Assembly: GCA_039602395.1 (NCBI GenBank)
Contig: JBCNJP010000246.1
Coordinates: forward strand, 1-64,000
DNA: 64,000 bases
Reading direction: 5' to 3'
DNA from: Deinandra increscens subsp. villosa
Taxonomy: Eukaryota > Streptophyta > Magnoliopsida > Asterales > Asteraceae
Of this stretch, positions 1 to 11,560 are shown piece after piece. Numbering within the stretch: the first letter of the stretch is position 1; every line of letters starts with the position of its first letter. The position numbers and the translations under genes are program-made. Under the pieces are notes generated by a model. It saw only the letters and a list, made by a program, of their open reading frames with translations, was not told the DNA's origin and did no database searches.

Positions 1-2
1 GA

Positions 3-392
3 AGGATCGGGCTATCTAACTCGAGATGCAAGCTTTGTGAAGAAGAGAACGAGAACGTGATGCATCTATTTGTTTCATGTTATTATGCGGCTGTTGTATG
101 GAGCTTGATCTCTCAATGGTGCAATATTCCTCCTATTTTCGCTTTCGAGTTACGAGACTTGTTCGATATCCAAAACCTCAACATAGATAAAAAAGGCGAA
201 GTTGGTGTATGTTATCATTCTTGCTACATGTTGGGCTCTTTGGAAGAGAGGAATGATGCGGCTTTTAATCAAAAAAGACCCTCGATTAGTCGTATTGTTA
301 AAGAGGTTAAGTCTAGTTTCTTTTTGTGGGTTAAGCATAGATTAAAATTGGCGAGTTTGGAGTGGGACTCTTGGTCCAATTTTTCTTTGTAA
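3..392 (+). CDS. LINE reverse transcriptase, C-terminal zinc-binding end (partial)
   Basis: C-terminal piece of a non-LTR retrotransposon ORF2 that begins before the window; the open frame runs from base 3 to a TAA at 390-392. The first residues hold a CxxC pair (Cys codons at 27 and 36) followed about 20 residues later by H-L-F-x-x-C. This is the zf-RVT pattern that follows the reverse transcriptase in plant LINEs. The rest is aromatic and basic (VWSLISQWC, FFLWVKHRLK), as in other plant LINE tails. The visible part has no internal stop. A start at the GTG/ATG near 57-60 would cut the zinc-binding motif, so I read it as a continuation. In the family it would help reverse-transcribe LINE RNA at a nicked target. 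Family assignment is firm, clade unknown. Confidence 0.75.
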   Translation, partial: RIGLSNSRCKLCEEENENVMHLFVSCYYAAVVWSLISQWCNIPPIFAFELRDLFDIQNLNIDKKGEVGVCYHSCYMLGSLEERNDAAFNQKRPSISRIVKEVKSSFFLWVKHRLKLASLEWDSWSNFSL

Positions 393-560
393 TGTTTTTT
401 TCCTCTCCTAGCTTCTTGCTAGTAAGCGTTTGTTAATGAAAGTCGCTGTTAAAAAAAATAGAAAGCTGATTACTTCATTCGTAGTTGTTTCTTAAAATAT
501 TTTGTGGCTGTTTCCGTTCAAAAAATAAAAATAAAAATAAAAATAAATGAGAACATTTTA
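393..560 (+). mobile_element. LINE 3' UTR and A-rich tail
   Basis: Short 3' UTR after the LINE stop codon, with an A8 run at about 450-457 that is a plausible poly(A) tail. A second A-rich tract of AAAAT units follows at about 523-547. Which one ends the element cannot be decided because no target duplication is visible. Confidence 0.5.
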
Positions 561-678
561 AGAAAATAAGAATAATATATAAAAGGAAAATACTTTATTT
601 GAATTGACTGAATAATTAAAAGGAAGGTATAGGGTTGTAAATGTAGTTGTGTCTATATAGGTTCCGTTCCTTTTTTTA

Positions 679-897
679 AGAGTAAATTACGGATTTCGTC
701 CCTGTGGTTTGTACGAATTTCGGGTTTAGTCCTTAGGTTTCATTTTATACGGATATGGTCCCAAACGTTTGCCAAACCGTATCGGATTTAGTCCCTAACC
801 CTAACAGACGTTAAAAAAATCTGTTAACTTTTTTTAAAATTCTTAATATGCCCCTGCCCTTTTAATTTTAATAAAAAAACATAAAATCAAATGAACC
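679..897. repeat. Dispersed repeat, unassigned
   Basis: The segment repeats phrases of the type 'gtccctgtggtttgtac' and 'gtccctaaccctaacag', which I recognise as part of a high-copy dispersed repeat of composite genomes. No protein and no matching inverted end is seen nearby, so the element class is open. Confidence 0.35.
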
Positions 898-949
898 CAC
901 CACCACCACCACCACCACCATCACCACCACCACCACCACCACCACCACC
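898..949. repeat. (CAC)n microsatellite
   Basis: About 17 CAC units with one T interruption near 921. It abuts the dispersed repeat on its left. Confidence 0.9.
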
Positions 950-1949
950 TACTAAATCTTTCCACCACCACCTTAGCACCATCAATTAAGCTCCTTTTTT
1001 GTATCATTTGTCATGTATTATAATAATGTCTCATTATGAAATAGGTTTTCAGTACTAACTTAGCTGAGGTAAAATGGGTCTGTCATCCGTTTGCACTGAG
1101 ATGAAAGAATACAGAGAGCTAGCTAGTTCTATAATCTATCACAGATTTGATTATCTCACATAATTTTTATATCATACGATTTCTTCTTTCTCACAAGAAG
1201 TTGGTACCCTTTGTAATCGTCTCATACGATTAAATTTCTCGCCTTAATTTGTTCAATTTTAGTCGTCTTTAATATGACATTTTTACTCATAAACTTTCCG
1301 ACCGTCGGACCCCCTGCTCCGGCGAACTTGACCGGCGTCCGGCCATGGCCATCGATGGGTGTTTTCATGATTTCAAGTTCCAATATTTCCCCTCTCATGC
1401 TCGATCGGACCTCGGCTGCGTTTCCCCTTTTTATCCTCTGTTGCAGCGGCAGTAGCACCTGATTAGAGCTCCACCGAACTAACCAGCGACCAGATCTGAA
1501 GGGTGTATCAATGAAGATGAATTCCGGTCATGAATATGGCCGTTTTGACCGTCGGCGGATGAACGGAGATGGTGGTGGTGGTGGCGGTGGACGAAATTGT
1601 GATGGTGGTCAGGAGATGAAGGCCGGTGATGAAGGGTGTATCAATGAAGAAGATGAGGTCTGCTCGTCGATTGCATCTCCTGGGTTTTGAAATGTGTTTC
1701 GTTGGGATGATTGATGGTGGTGGATGAGCTGTTACATAATTTAGAGGGTCAAGCTATTAAAAACTCTTCCCTGGCTACTCCGATCGACGGAAAAACTAGC
1801 TTCGCCAGAGGATCAACAGACTCTCCGAACCCTCCTGTAGATCCGCCGATGATTATACCCATAGTATGTAAATTTCTACAGGTTATTTACAACATTGATT
1901 TGCACCTATAGTTGTGCCCATAGGTTCCACATGTACTTTTATATATATA
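950..1949. other. Unassigned stretch without a supported gene
   Basis: No gene I can support. A GC-richer island at about 1300-1680 holds a GGTGGT-rich run (about 1570-1590) and the phrase 'gaagggtgtatcaatgaag' twice (about 1498 and 1630), suggesting a diverged short duplication. Open frames here are under 80 codons and on both strands, and none has recognisable motifs. Confidence 0.5.
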
Positions 1950-2126
1950 TAAAGAGAGGATCATTTGAGAACCAATTTGATTTGAGAACTAAAAAGAACT
2001 TATTTGAGCCATAAGTTTATTTACATGTATCCCCCCTCCCATAAACTGTAGTGGTCCCCCCTGAAATTTGTGGTTAAGAGTTAGTTCTCAAAAGTTCTCA
2101 AAACAAAAAGTTCTCATTTGAACCTA

Positions 2127-2134
<8 letters not shown>
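1950..2134. mobile_element. MITE M1, TA-microsatellite-associated
   Basis: A 185-bp element whose ends are inverted: 'agaggatcatttgagaacc' on the left and 'ttctcatttgaacctaacc' on the right. It is flanked by (TA)n on both sides. The same family occurs at 2176, 17989 and 23459. The layout is like Micron-type MITEs of rice, which sit in TA microsatellites (family knowledge); relationship to Micron itself is not shown. Confidence 0.75.

Positions 2135-2176
<42 letters not shown>
2134..2176. repeat. (TA)n microsatellite
   Basis: About 20 TA units between M1 and M2. Confidence 0.95.
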
Positions 2177-2181
<5 letters not shown>

Positions 2182-2363
2182 AGAGGATCATTTGAGAACC
2201 AAATGGTTTTAAAAACTTTTGAGATACAATCTGAGCCACTAGTTATATATAAGGAAATCCCCCCCCCCCCCCCCCAAGAAATTGAGTGGTCCCCCCTTGA
2301 AAATTAGTGGACCACAATGGTTCTTCAAAGTTCTCAAAACCAATTGGTTCTCATTTGAACCTA

Positions 2364-2371
<8 letters not shown>
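2176..2371. mobile_element. MITE M2, TA-microsatellite-associated
   Basis: Second member of the M1 family, with the same inverted ends and a diverged middle containing a C-run at about 2261-2274. It matches the 17989 copy (which lies in reverse orientation) better than M1, so at least two subfamilies are present. Confidence 0.75.

Positions 2372-2438
<67 letters not shown>
2371..2438. repeat. (TA)n microsatellite
   Basis: About 33 TA units, the longest TA tract in the window. Confidence 0.95.
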
Positions 2439-2444
<6 letters not shown>

Positions 2445-2685
2445 AGGATCATGTGAAAACAACTTTTATTGCGAAAACACGAAACGAAAACAAATATTAA
2501 AACCTCTATAACTTTTTCATACGTTAATATTTTTATAAAAATTTTGCACCAAAATCCTTAAAATTATGTTATCTTTAGTTATGGGAAAAAATTTTAAAAA
2601 AATATTAACCTATGAGAAAGTTATAGAGGTTTTAATATTTGTTTTCGTGTTTTCGCAATAACATCTTGTTTTTCTTTGATCCTTC

Positions 2686-2692
<7 letters not shown>
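2437..2692. mobile_element. Foldback MITE H1
   Basis: A 256-bp near-palindrome. The left arm (2437-2545) and right arm (2590-2692) are reverse complements over most of their length, sharing blocks such as 'aaacaaatattaaaacc' and its complement. The centre is a single-copy stretch around 2546-2590. Flanked by (TA)n and starting 'tataggg' like the M elements. Confidence 0.75.
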
Positions 2693-2719
<27 letters not shown>

Positions 2720-2725
<6 letters not shown>

Positions 2726-3445
2726 GAAGGATCAAATAAAAACAAGATGTTATTGCAAAAACAAGAAAACAAATATTAAAACTTCTATAACTTCCTCATA
2801 CGATAATATTTTTTAAAAAAATTTGCACCAAAAGTCTTAAAATTATGTCACCTTTAATTCTGGGGAAAAAATTTTAACATTTAAAATTTCGTAATTTTTT
2901 TATTATTGCACATGTCAATAATACGTATTAATTATATTACACATGTGCAATATTACCAAAAAAAAACGTTAATTTTTTTTAAACTTTTTTCAGAATTAAA
3001 GATAACAAAATTATAAGATTTAGGGTGCAATTTTTTATCAAAAATATTAACGTATGAAAAAGTTATAGAGATTTTAATATTATTGCACATGTGCAATAAT
3101 AATTTTTTATTGCACATGTGCAATAATAAAAAAATAAAAAAAAACGTTGATTTTTTTTTAATTTTCTCCAGAATTAAAGATAACAAAATTATAAGATTTA
3201 TGGTGCAACTTTTTAGAAAAAAATTAAAATATGAAAAAGTTATAAAGGTTTTAATATTATTGCATATGTGCAATAATAATAAAAAAAAATTATTGCACCT
3301 GTGCAATAATAATTTTAAAAAAAAATTTGATTTTTTTAAATTTTTTCCAGAACTAAAGATAACGTAATTTTAAGGATTTTGGTGCAAATTTTTTTAAAAA
3401 ATATTAACGTGTGAAAAAGTTATAGAGGTTTTAATATTTGTTTTC
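2720..3445. mobile_element. Foldback MITE H2 with amplified right arm
   Basis: Starts like H1 (left arm 2720-2890), but the right arm is present as three direct copies at about 2967-3078, 3145-3256 and 3326-3440, a period near 180 bp. The copies are separated by perfect or near-perfect 16-bp palindromes (ATTGCACATGTGCAAT) with cores at 3082-3097, 3109-3124, 3259-3274 and 3292-3307. The terminal 'ccttccccta' end seen in H1 is missing, and the sequence runs straight into Helitron A at about 3446-3455. Confidence 0.65.
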
Positions 3446-3449
3446 GTCT

Positions 3450-6400
3450 TCTGTTCGCTTGTTATGGCGGCACGACAATTTGCATCGAGGTATTCGTTTT
3501 TTAGAACTCAAACAAATAACAACAAACACTCGAATTGAAATATATATTGGTCACAAACATAGTAATTTAAAACCAAATGAGTTGTAAGATAGAAGTCATC
3601 AACATAGTTTTAAGATATGAGTAATAACATAGTACTTTTTAAATAAAAATCCGAGGGTCAATGAATCCCAACTATGAACAATCTGTGAACAAAACAAAAG
3701 GCTGGGATCATATCTCATTAGATCAACAACTATTATTATAAACTTCATCTCTATGAGAAGGAAATTAACATAAACCAAGCATGTACCAACATGCAGTCAA
3801 AGAAAATGCAATCAGTAAAATTCAAGAACAACAAACACCAAAATTAACTCAAAATTCGACAATCTACCAGCAATCAGCAGTGATTAAAACATATCCACCA
3901 CTTTGCAAGTGCTCACCTTCTGTTGTGCATCTGATGACGCTGGACCATAGCCTTTACAGAGAGTCCAGGAGTGCTTCTCCCCTTAATGCAGCAGCCTGCA
4001 TAAAAAAACAAAATTTTCATTACAATGACTTGTTGCTAGCAGCCAATCCTTCCTTATCCAAACCAGAATTTAACAATGCCATAATTTAGATAGCATCATA
4101 CAGTGAGCCAATATTTGGTCAAAGGCACATGTAACCAATTGACCAAAATAATAACTACACACTACAATAACTAAAATGGCACACTTACACGAACAAAAAT
4201 CATACCTCATGCACCTGTTCAAGATCTCGTGAATACCTTGTGAATCACCATCAACTGGCAAACCTGCAATGAAATTCATTAAATTTCTCAAACTTAAAAA
4301 GATTAAAACTCAAAAGAAACATAAAACAAATTAACTAAAAACAACTTTAATCATCCAACTATCTATTCTAATTCTAAAAGTACCAATAATCAGTTTAGAA
4401 GCAGACCAACATCAACATTACCAAATAAAGATGAAACTAAACTAACCTACATGGCTTCATAAAGTCTTCTGCCTTTATGGTTGAGCGCCATTCTCTACAC
4501 AAACCACCTATTAGATAAGGTAAAATCGCAAGCATACCGTATATCAACCTATTAGATAAGATATTATAGATATAGATATGGAAAATACTTATTAATATTT
4601 AAAAGTGTTCCTAAATTTCTAAAATATATAAGCCCTATCACCACAAGCATACCGTATATCAACCGAGAATGCAAGGTCCAAAAGCCTTGGAACACGATAA
4701 GCAACCTCTTTATCTACCATTATACTGCAATATCAATACATAGGTTTTATTTAGTTTAGAAATTTAGGTTGAACCTGTTAGCTTATATAGTTTCCAAAGA
4801 TAGAAACCTGATATAAACCTGTATGATTATAACAATATAGGAGAACCAGATATAAACCTATTGGAAAAAATAGTAAATGACCATTAATTGGTTGTGTGTC
4901 TAGAACCAGATAATCAATGACAGTAAAACGGGCTATAGGAGATAGTGTTTGAGGTAACAAAATACCATATATTACCAAAAATTAACTGTAAAAAACATCA
5001 ATTTATAAGCTTGAATTCTATCAGTTATGGTGCACAAATACAAATTAAACCTCCCATCCTTACAAAAACTCAGTTTACATTTAAAACCACACAATCATAC
5101 CCCAATTCCTAAGCATGAATCCTAACCAGCCCAGTTAGAGAACCTAAATGATCGCCTAAACTTAGTTCTGCACAAAACCGGTTTCTGGGTCAAGCCTATC
5201 TTGCTTAAAACCAGTTAAAATCGAGTAGCGGAAGGACAAAACCAGATCGGTGTTTAACCTGATTTTAAGGAAAACCATACCCGGTTGGATCAAATCAGTT
5301 TCCAACCAGATTCAATGTTTATATGACTAATTTTTCACACAAACCTGTTTCATACTTGCAAATCAGATTGCATCCAATGGTTCCAAACTTCTACCTGTAG
5401 AAAAAATAAAGCCTTGAGAGTATTCAAGAACGAAAGATTCAACTGAAATGAGTTGATAGCTCATTGCTTTGGTGGATATGTGAATTTACCTACAGAAAAC
5501 TCATAGCAACATCACACATGTATGTTTTAAAATGAAATGAGTTGATAGCACAACGTAAGACTCCACAGGATCACAACCACAGTTTAAAAAATTCAAAATC
5601 AGAAAAAAAAAAAGTAATCAAATTTTCAAAAAATGAAACAGGTCAAGTAAGAAATAAATTAGTCAATTCTTAAAACACGCGCATAATCAATCCCTAATTA
5701 ATTTGTTCAAGCCAAATAAACATGAATTACTTGACACGATTTTACTTAAGCAGAATTTGCAACTCATATGAATTACTTGACACGATTTTACTTGAGCACC
5801 CTGTCAGGCCTTGAAAAAATACTAAAGGGGACCCAAATCTGGTAAAATCTTGAAGAATATAAGAGAGTATAAAAGCCAAATTATTTCAATGACATTTATG
5901 TCTTAGTCTTATTACTTATAACTATTATAAGTCATATATGCTATGAGAGCAAACCAGGTAATACTGAAACTAACAAATATTATGTCTCATGATGTAATGT
6001 GGGAGCTTTTTTGGTACCTTAAGGATCACATCAATTCCCAACCATAGGTCACCATAGACTGGGGCATATATTCAATCTTAAGGTTAACAACAATAACCTC
6101 AGAGACACACCTGCAAATAATTTAAAGATTCAGATGCAAATAAGATATTCAACTCAAAGTACAAGACATAAGTAAAAGAATAATCATATAACAGAACCAA
6201 ATAAATTAAACCTTGACACCCAAAAAGATATTAGGTTAAAAGCATAAAGTAACGGGCGACAGAAAAAAACACCTGATCTAATCTTATTAGAATATCATGA
6301 GATGACAAATATCAAATATGAAATTAAATGCAAACATAAACAAAAAGACTAAAATCAGATTGATGGGTAGATGCAAACAAAACATGAAAGATTTGCAAAC

Positions 6401-8345
6401 AGGTGCATATGAAGGGAAGCAGAACAAAAGTTATAGAAACAAAAAGAAGATATAGATAGTTAAAATATGATTGAAAAGTTATCCGAACAAACCTTAGCTC
6501 TGAAAATACAGAATCACAGCCTGTAAAATTCAATCAAAATCTAGAACTGAAAACAATGAAACCTTAAACACAAATCTCAAACCAAATACGAACTACGTAA
6601 ATCATTAAAAAGACCAAATCCCATCCTGATTGCTTCTTAAATTAAACCATTTCCTGAACGTTTTTTGACATGAAACCTTCACCATTCATTACCTCAAACA
6701 TAACTGATAAACTTTAATCAATTCTATAACACAACTGAAGTATATAAGACTGAGCATCAAAAGAAGCTACATTTTGGCTAAGCAACCCATGTTCTTCTTG
6801 CAGTTTTTACCGCTTAATGTTCCATAGTTTGATACTCTAAAGTAGGTGAGAGGTAGGACAATTAAGTTTACCCCTGTTCTCTTGAAGAATATCGCGACTA
6901 ACATGATTTGAAACATATCAACATGTTTTAAAAGCACGCCAATCAATTTCCATGAAAATTTGGGACTTCATAATGGAATGCTTCTACAACAATGGTTACA
7001 TCAATATGTACAACAATCATCTCACTATTAGGTTTTATCCTTCCAAATTAAAAGTATTTGACCCTCATTTTGAATATGTGAGTTCAGAAAAGCATACTTA
7101 TGTGATGTATGTAGCCCACTGAACTGTTACCCTAGAATCAAGGAAGTTGTGTCTGCGGTGTGTATTCCCCATTTTAACTACAGAGACCGATGCCACCACC
7201 CCTCATAATAGCTTCAATCTCATAAAACCTGCACATTAAAACATCTAGGGGGAAAAATTAAAGTTACAGAGAGCGAGAGAGGTATGAAACAGTCAGCAGT
7301 GATTAAAAATCAGTTATAACTGAGAGGAATATGACAACCCAAAAAATCTGAAAATTACCAGTGCAGCAACATCCATAGAAACCATGACCCCTTTTTTTTG
7401 TTAAAACCCCTATCTCATTCCCTCTAACTGAAATGCTGACATAGACAGAAACAAAGTAAATGATTCGGGAAAAAAACAGATGATAACAATTAATTGAGTA
7501 CCTTCGTTTTAATCTAGCGGTGATAGAATTACGATTAGAGGAACATACCTTTTAATCTCAACAAAACAGAGACATTGGTGAAGATTAGGTTTTCTATGTT
7601 CTTCATCACCGCTATTCTCTGGTGCCTGGACAAATCAGAGGCAAAAATGGTAGAACGAACACCGAAATAAAGCCACGTAAAGAAAGCATACCTAGAAAAG
7701 AGACGTGGAATAAGATTTCTGCAAAACAGATTGTGATCTCGTAAGGACAAATCGATAGAAAATGGATGAAAAGAGAGAAAACGAATAAACAAACCTGAAG
7801 CAACGAAGAGCAAATATGAGAAGCAATGACGGAAGCTTGAAGCTGAGCAGATCGATGGTACATCGCACTATAAAAACGGGTCTGAACCCTAGGTTGCTGA
7901 ATCTGTAATTTGAAATGGAGATATGGTCGTGGATTTATAGACACGCAGAATCCCTAACGATCCTCAATATCCTTAATCTTGGCCTTCCAATGAGTAATCA
8001 TCATGTTTCAACGAAGATGATGAAGGTATCCAGCGATGGCCAATGGAAGGGAGGAGAGATGGTGGAGAAGTGTTGTTCTCGAAGGCGGCGTCTGATGGTT
8101 CGCGTGTGCACGGAGTAAATGCAGTTATGTGTGTGCAGGAAAAGCGTGGTTCAAGAAAGCAGGTGGGTAATTCCCATTTTAACCTAATGCTTTCAGCTGG
8201 ATTATGTATTGGATGAATGGTGCTTTAGTTAAAGATGCTTAGAATACTTGTACACATTGCAAAAACTCTTGTACGCGTCTTAAGGATTAAGGAAATTTGA
8301 TGACCAAAATGCCCCCAGGACCAATATGTATTATATATAGTAATA
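3450..8345 (-). mobile_element. Helitron A, non-autonomous (main part; 5' tip resumes at 17981-17987)
   Basis: The right-hand end is a Helitron 5' terminus read on the minus strand (TC-TATTACTATATATAATAC). It is completed only when the inserted LTR element is removed: 8341-8345 TAATA joins 17981-17987 TAATAGA, followed by T at 17988. About 85 bp near this end match the 5' end of Helitron B. The left-hand end resembles Helitron B and C just inside their 3' termini (a 'ggcgRcacgacaattt'-like block at about 3462), but the CTAG tip and hairpin are lost. No RepHel protein is present. The interior is AT-rich and carries exon-like pieces on the minus strand. Nothing else is recognised at 4725-8345. 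Confidence 0.65.
3917..4724 (-). pseudogene. Captured gene fragment in Helitron A, four exon-like blocks
   Basis: On the minus strand four short blocks are each bounded by AG on the 5' side and GT on the 3' side: 4664-4724, 4447-4494, 4206-4263 and 3917-3995. One frame of each is open or nearly so, reading for example MVDKEVAYRVPRLLDLAF, EWRSTIKAEDFMKPC, LPVDGDSQGIHEILNRCM and PGLSVKAMVQRHQ. Introns between them are 180-210 bp and AT-rich. The reading frames do not join cleanly across every junction, so this is probably a decayed transduplicated gene piece. A further possible exon begins after 'ctacag' near 5390 and another ends at a CAG|GT near 7795. I do not recognise the parent gene. Confidence 0.4.
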
Positions 8346-10972
8346 TGTGACAACCGTCAAATTCCCCGTTAACTTCTTCCGTTAGTTCCGTTAGTACCGT
8401 TAGTAAGCCCGAGACCCGTTATTTGGTTTATATCATGTTTACTTACGTTTACTTGTTATGTGACTTTAGTAACTTGGTTATAAATTCGTTTCGTGACCTT
8501 ATGTGCTAAATATGAAAAATTGCATTTTTATGCTAAACCGGGCTTTTTGTGTAAATTTGGATTTCTATGAATAAATGATAAATTTATATAACCCGACCAA
8601 TATCTTACATGTTAAATGATTTAAAAACTCCTGGAAACATTTTTAGGAATTTAACTTTACAACTTTTAGCAAAAACCCACTTGAATGAGTTTTTATACCT
8701 AAAATACTTAAAAGGAAACTTGAGGGGCCAAAGTGTAACTTTTTAATTAAAAGAAAATCTGCCCATTCCTCCCCATTCTTCATTTTCACGACATCTTCAT
8801 CTTCATCCTTCTCTCTCTCTCCACGGTTCTCCAACACACACACACCTACACTCAAAATTTTCGAGAAATCGAGCTCTAGGAGGTGGATTCGAGCTACACC
8901 AAGCTACAAGGACACTCAAGCAAGCTCCATCATCTCCTCTTCTCTCTCAAATCTGCGATTTTCACCCAATCTAGTAAGCCCTAACTTTTTGAAATCCGAA
9001 TTTGTGGTTGCATGTGTGATTTTCGGTGTTTATGTGCTAAATGGAGTGTTGCTATGCTCTTATTTCATGTTTTAGGTTAAGATATGTTAACTTGTGATTC
9101 GGGACAGAATTGAACTCGTGATTAGGGCTGGGTTTTGAGCTTAAATTTCTGCTATGAGTGATCTCTTATGTACATTGGGTGCTTAGTTGTGAAATTTGGA
9201 CGTTTATGCCCTTGTATGCTAGTTACTTGATGAGATTTTGCTATGATTAGGTTATGATCTTGTTCATGGCAGAAATTACATGTTATTATGGTTATAAACT
9301 TGTTAGTAAGTGTTGAATGGAGCAAATGTTAGCATAGAATGGAAATCCTAAATTTTTATAAACTTAAAAATTCTAACAGCTTTGACCAGAAATTTTGGTC
9401 AACTTGCAGCAGCCATAACTCTCTCAATTTTGCTCGAAACTGATTGATTCTTTTTCCCTAGTAAAGAAGGATGTCTTAGCTTTCCAACGGCTACTCGCAC
9501 ACTTTCTAAAACGTCCGTTTGGTCACTCAAAACACTGCTGCAAGTTGGGTACTCAAAGCTGTCTTTTTCTGTGAAAAGTAGACTTTTGAATTTGGTTGAG
9601 CATGCTAATCTTGTTTTATTGACGATTTTGCTATTTGTAAATGATGTTTATATGATAAGTGTATGATCTGGAAGTGTTGGTGCAAAAATTCCAAGTATTG
9701 AATGAGTTATGCAATTTTTAAGATCACTTTGACTATTATGCAAAATGCTGGAAATGCTAACTTCCGACGTGCATAACTTTCTCATTTCTAAACCTTTTTA
9801 CTTGATTCTTTTTGCTACAAGTCCTATTTGATATGTACTACATGCCTGTAAAATTTAAAGAGCTAATTCCAAGTATTGTGGATTTTAGCTATGTCACTAG
9901 TTAGGTGCTCGAAGTTTGACTTTCTGGGTCAACTTTGACTTAAGTTGCAATTACTTGATTTTCTCCCAAGTTGGGACTTCTATGTGAATTGTATGACTTG
10001 TATGAATGCATGAAACATGTTTAGATGCCTATATGCTATTTTTGTCTTATAGACAACCTCTAATTCGGTTAGACCATATTTACCCAAAATAGGTCATTCA
10101 TAGCCAATCATTAAAGCCAAGTGCCGCGTACCAGTGCACCCTAAGGTGAGTTTCACTTACTATTTTTGTTGCATCCGGTAAGGGATGGCAACACACGGTA
10201 AAGGTATTTCTTTACTTGAGTAGTTATCCCACATATATCACATGTTTCACTGAATTGCTTTTAATATCAAAAGTCCTTACTTATCGGACCATTAATATAG
10301 AATAGCGAGGTAATGTTGAGTAGATCTACTGGGGATTGACACCCCCGCTCAGCGGTGCACAGGATGCACCCTCCCGACTGGCGGTCGGACTGAGACCAAT
10401 ATTAGCCTAGGACTACCGTGATCGGGAAAGACACGGGGAAGGCAAATTACATAGGTGAATACCTATCAAATACATTGTCAGCTTTGGTTTCGAACGTTCA
10501 GGTGAGCATAAGCATAGGCTAGCTACCTAATGATACGGATAATACTTGCAACTTGTATAACTAGAGTATGAATTGTTTCCTTACTATTCATATGCATTTG
10601 TTGGTCTACATGGTGTGTGTAGACTGTTTTAGTGAACTCACCAGCCTTTTAGCTGACACTTGATCGTTGTTTACTTTTCAGGTCGTTAGGTGGATTCATG
10701 GGTGGCACGGATGGCGGCAGTACTCAACTATGCAACTTTTGGGGAAAACACTTTTCAAACATTTCAACATGTTATTTGTCTAAACTAAACTTGTAATCTA
10801 TGGTTGTGCTTCCGCTGAATTGTTTAAACTAAACAATACTCTATTTTTGTAAAACGTGCTTTAACTTCTATTAAATTACTGTTATGGCTTGGTTGTAACT
10901 AAAGTCTTGGGTCCTGGTCTGGTTCACACCCTACACGGTTATACTCCGTTAGTGGAAATTGGGGGTGTGACA
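8346..10972 (+). repeat. LARD-like element, 5' LTR
   Basis: The LTR contains a candidate splice donor at 8974 (CTA|GTAAGC), a structured block at 10320-10438 and a candidate acceptor at 10680-10681 (TTTTCAG). A CT-rich tract at about 8810-8830 precedes the donor. Identical to the 3' LTR wherever I compared them. Confidence 0.9.
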
Positions 10973-10975
10973 GAT

Positions 10976-10988
10976 TGGTATCAGAGCC
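10976..10988 (+). other. Primer-binding site, initiator-Met tRNA type
   Basis: TGGTATCAGAGCC lies three bases after the 5' LTR. It is the usual minus-strand primer site for plant LTR elements primed by tRNA-iMet, and fixes the element's orientation as plus. Confidence 0.9.
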
Positions 10989-11220
10989 ATTGGTTACAGC
11001 GAACCAGAACATTTTAAAAATAAGATTTCTGAACTGTAACTGTTTTTGAAAAAGATTTTGTTACAACCCATTCCTCAAGAGTACTGCCCCGCGTGCCAAA
11101 GATGATCCACATTTAAGAATTCCTGTCTTGTGTCAGAATAGGAATTGAATTTTGAGTAAAAATTTATCTTTCCCGAGGCTTAGAAATTTCTGAGTTAGAA
11201 AATTTTTCTAAGTATAAAGC

Positions 11221-11560
11221 TTAGCGAACTTGTTACAATCCTTCCTAGCGAACTTCATTTTGCCTTTAGCGGACTAGAATAGCTCCTAGCGAACTTGACC
11301 ATTTGTCTTAGCGAACTTCATTGGATATTGTTCTTAGCGAACTTCCAGCTAGAAAACTTGACATCCTCCTTAGCGAACTTGTTGCCCTTAGCGAACTTGT
11401 TGGCTTCTTAGCGGACTTGATGAGGCCTTAGCGGACTTCCTCTCTTCTTAGCGGACTTGTTATGCCTTTAGCGAACTTGTTAAGTGGTTAGCGAACTTCA
11501 TCCCATTCTTAGTGAACTTGTATGGTGCTTAGCGAACTTAAAGAGTTCTTAGCGAACTTC
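11221..11560 (+). repeat. Array of TTAGCGAACTT motifs in the LARD leader
   Basis: About 17 copies of an 11-nt motif (T/C-TAGCG-A/G-ACTT) in 340 bp, mostly followed by G or C. Spacers are unrelated and of variable length (motifs start roughly every 15-32 bp). It is not a classical tandem repeat because only the motif is conserved. Confidence 0.85.

Noticed and set aside
1222..1462. Overlapping small frames in the GC-richer island
   Set aside because: Both strands are open over the same bases and neither shows motifs or splice context.
2953..3367. Repeat-containing open frames with LLHMCNN phrases on both strands
   Set aside because: The phrase is the translation of the palindromic ATTGCACATGTGCAAT repeat, not a protein gene.
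8643..8855. Small minus-strand frame found identically at 15651-15863
   Set aside because: It lies in the two copies of an LTR (CT-rich tract), so the repeat explains its conservation; no gene is needed.
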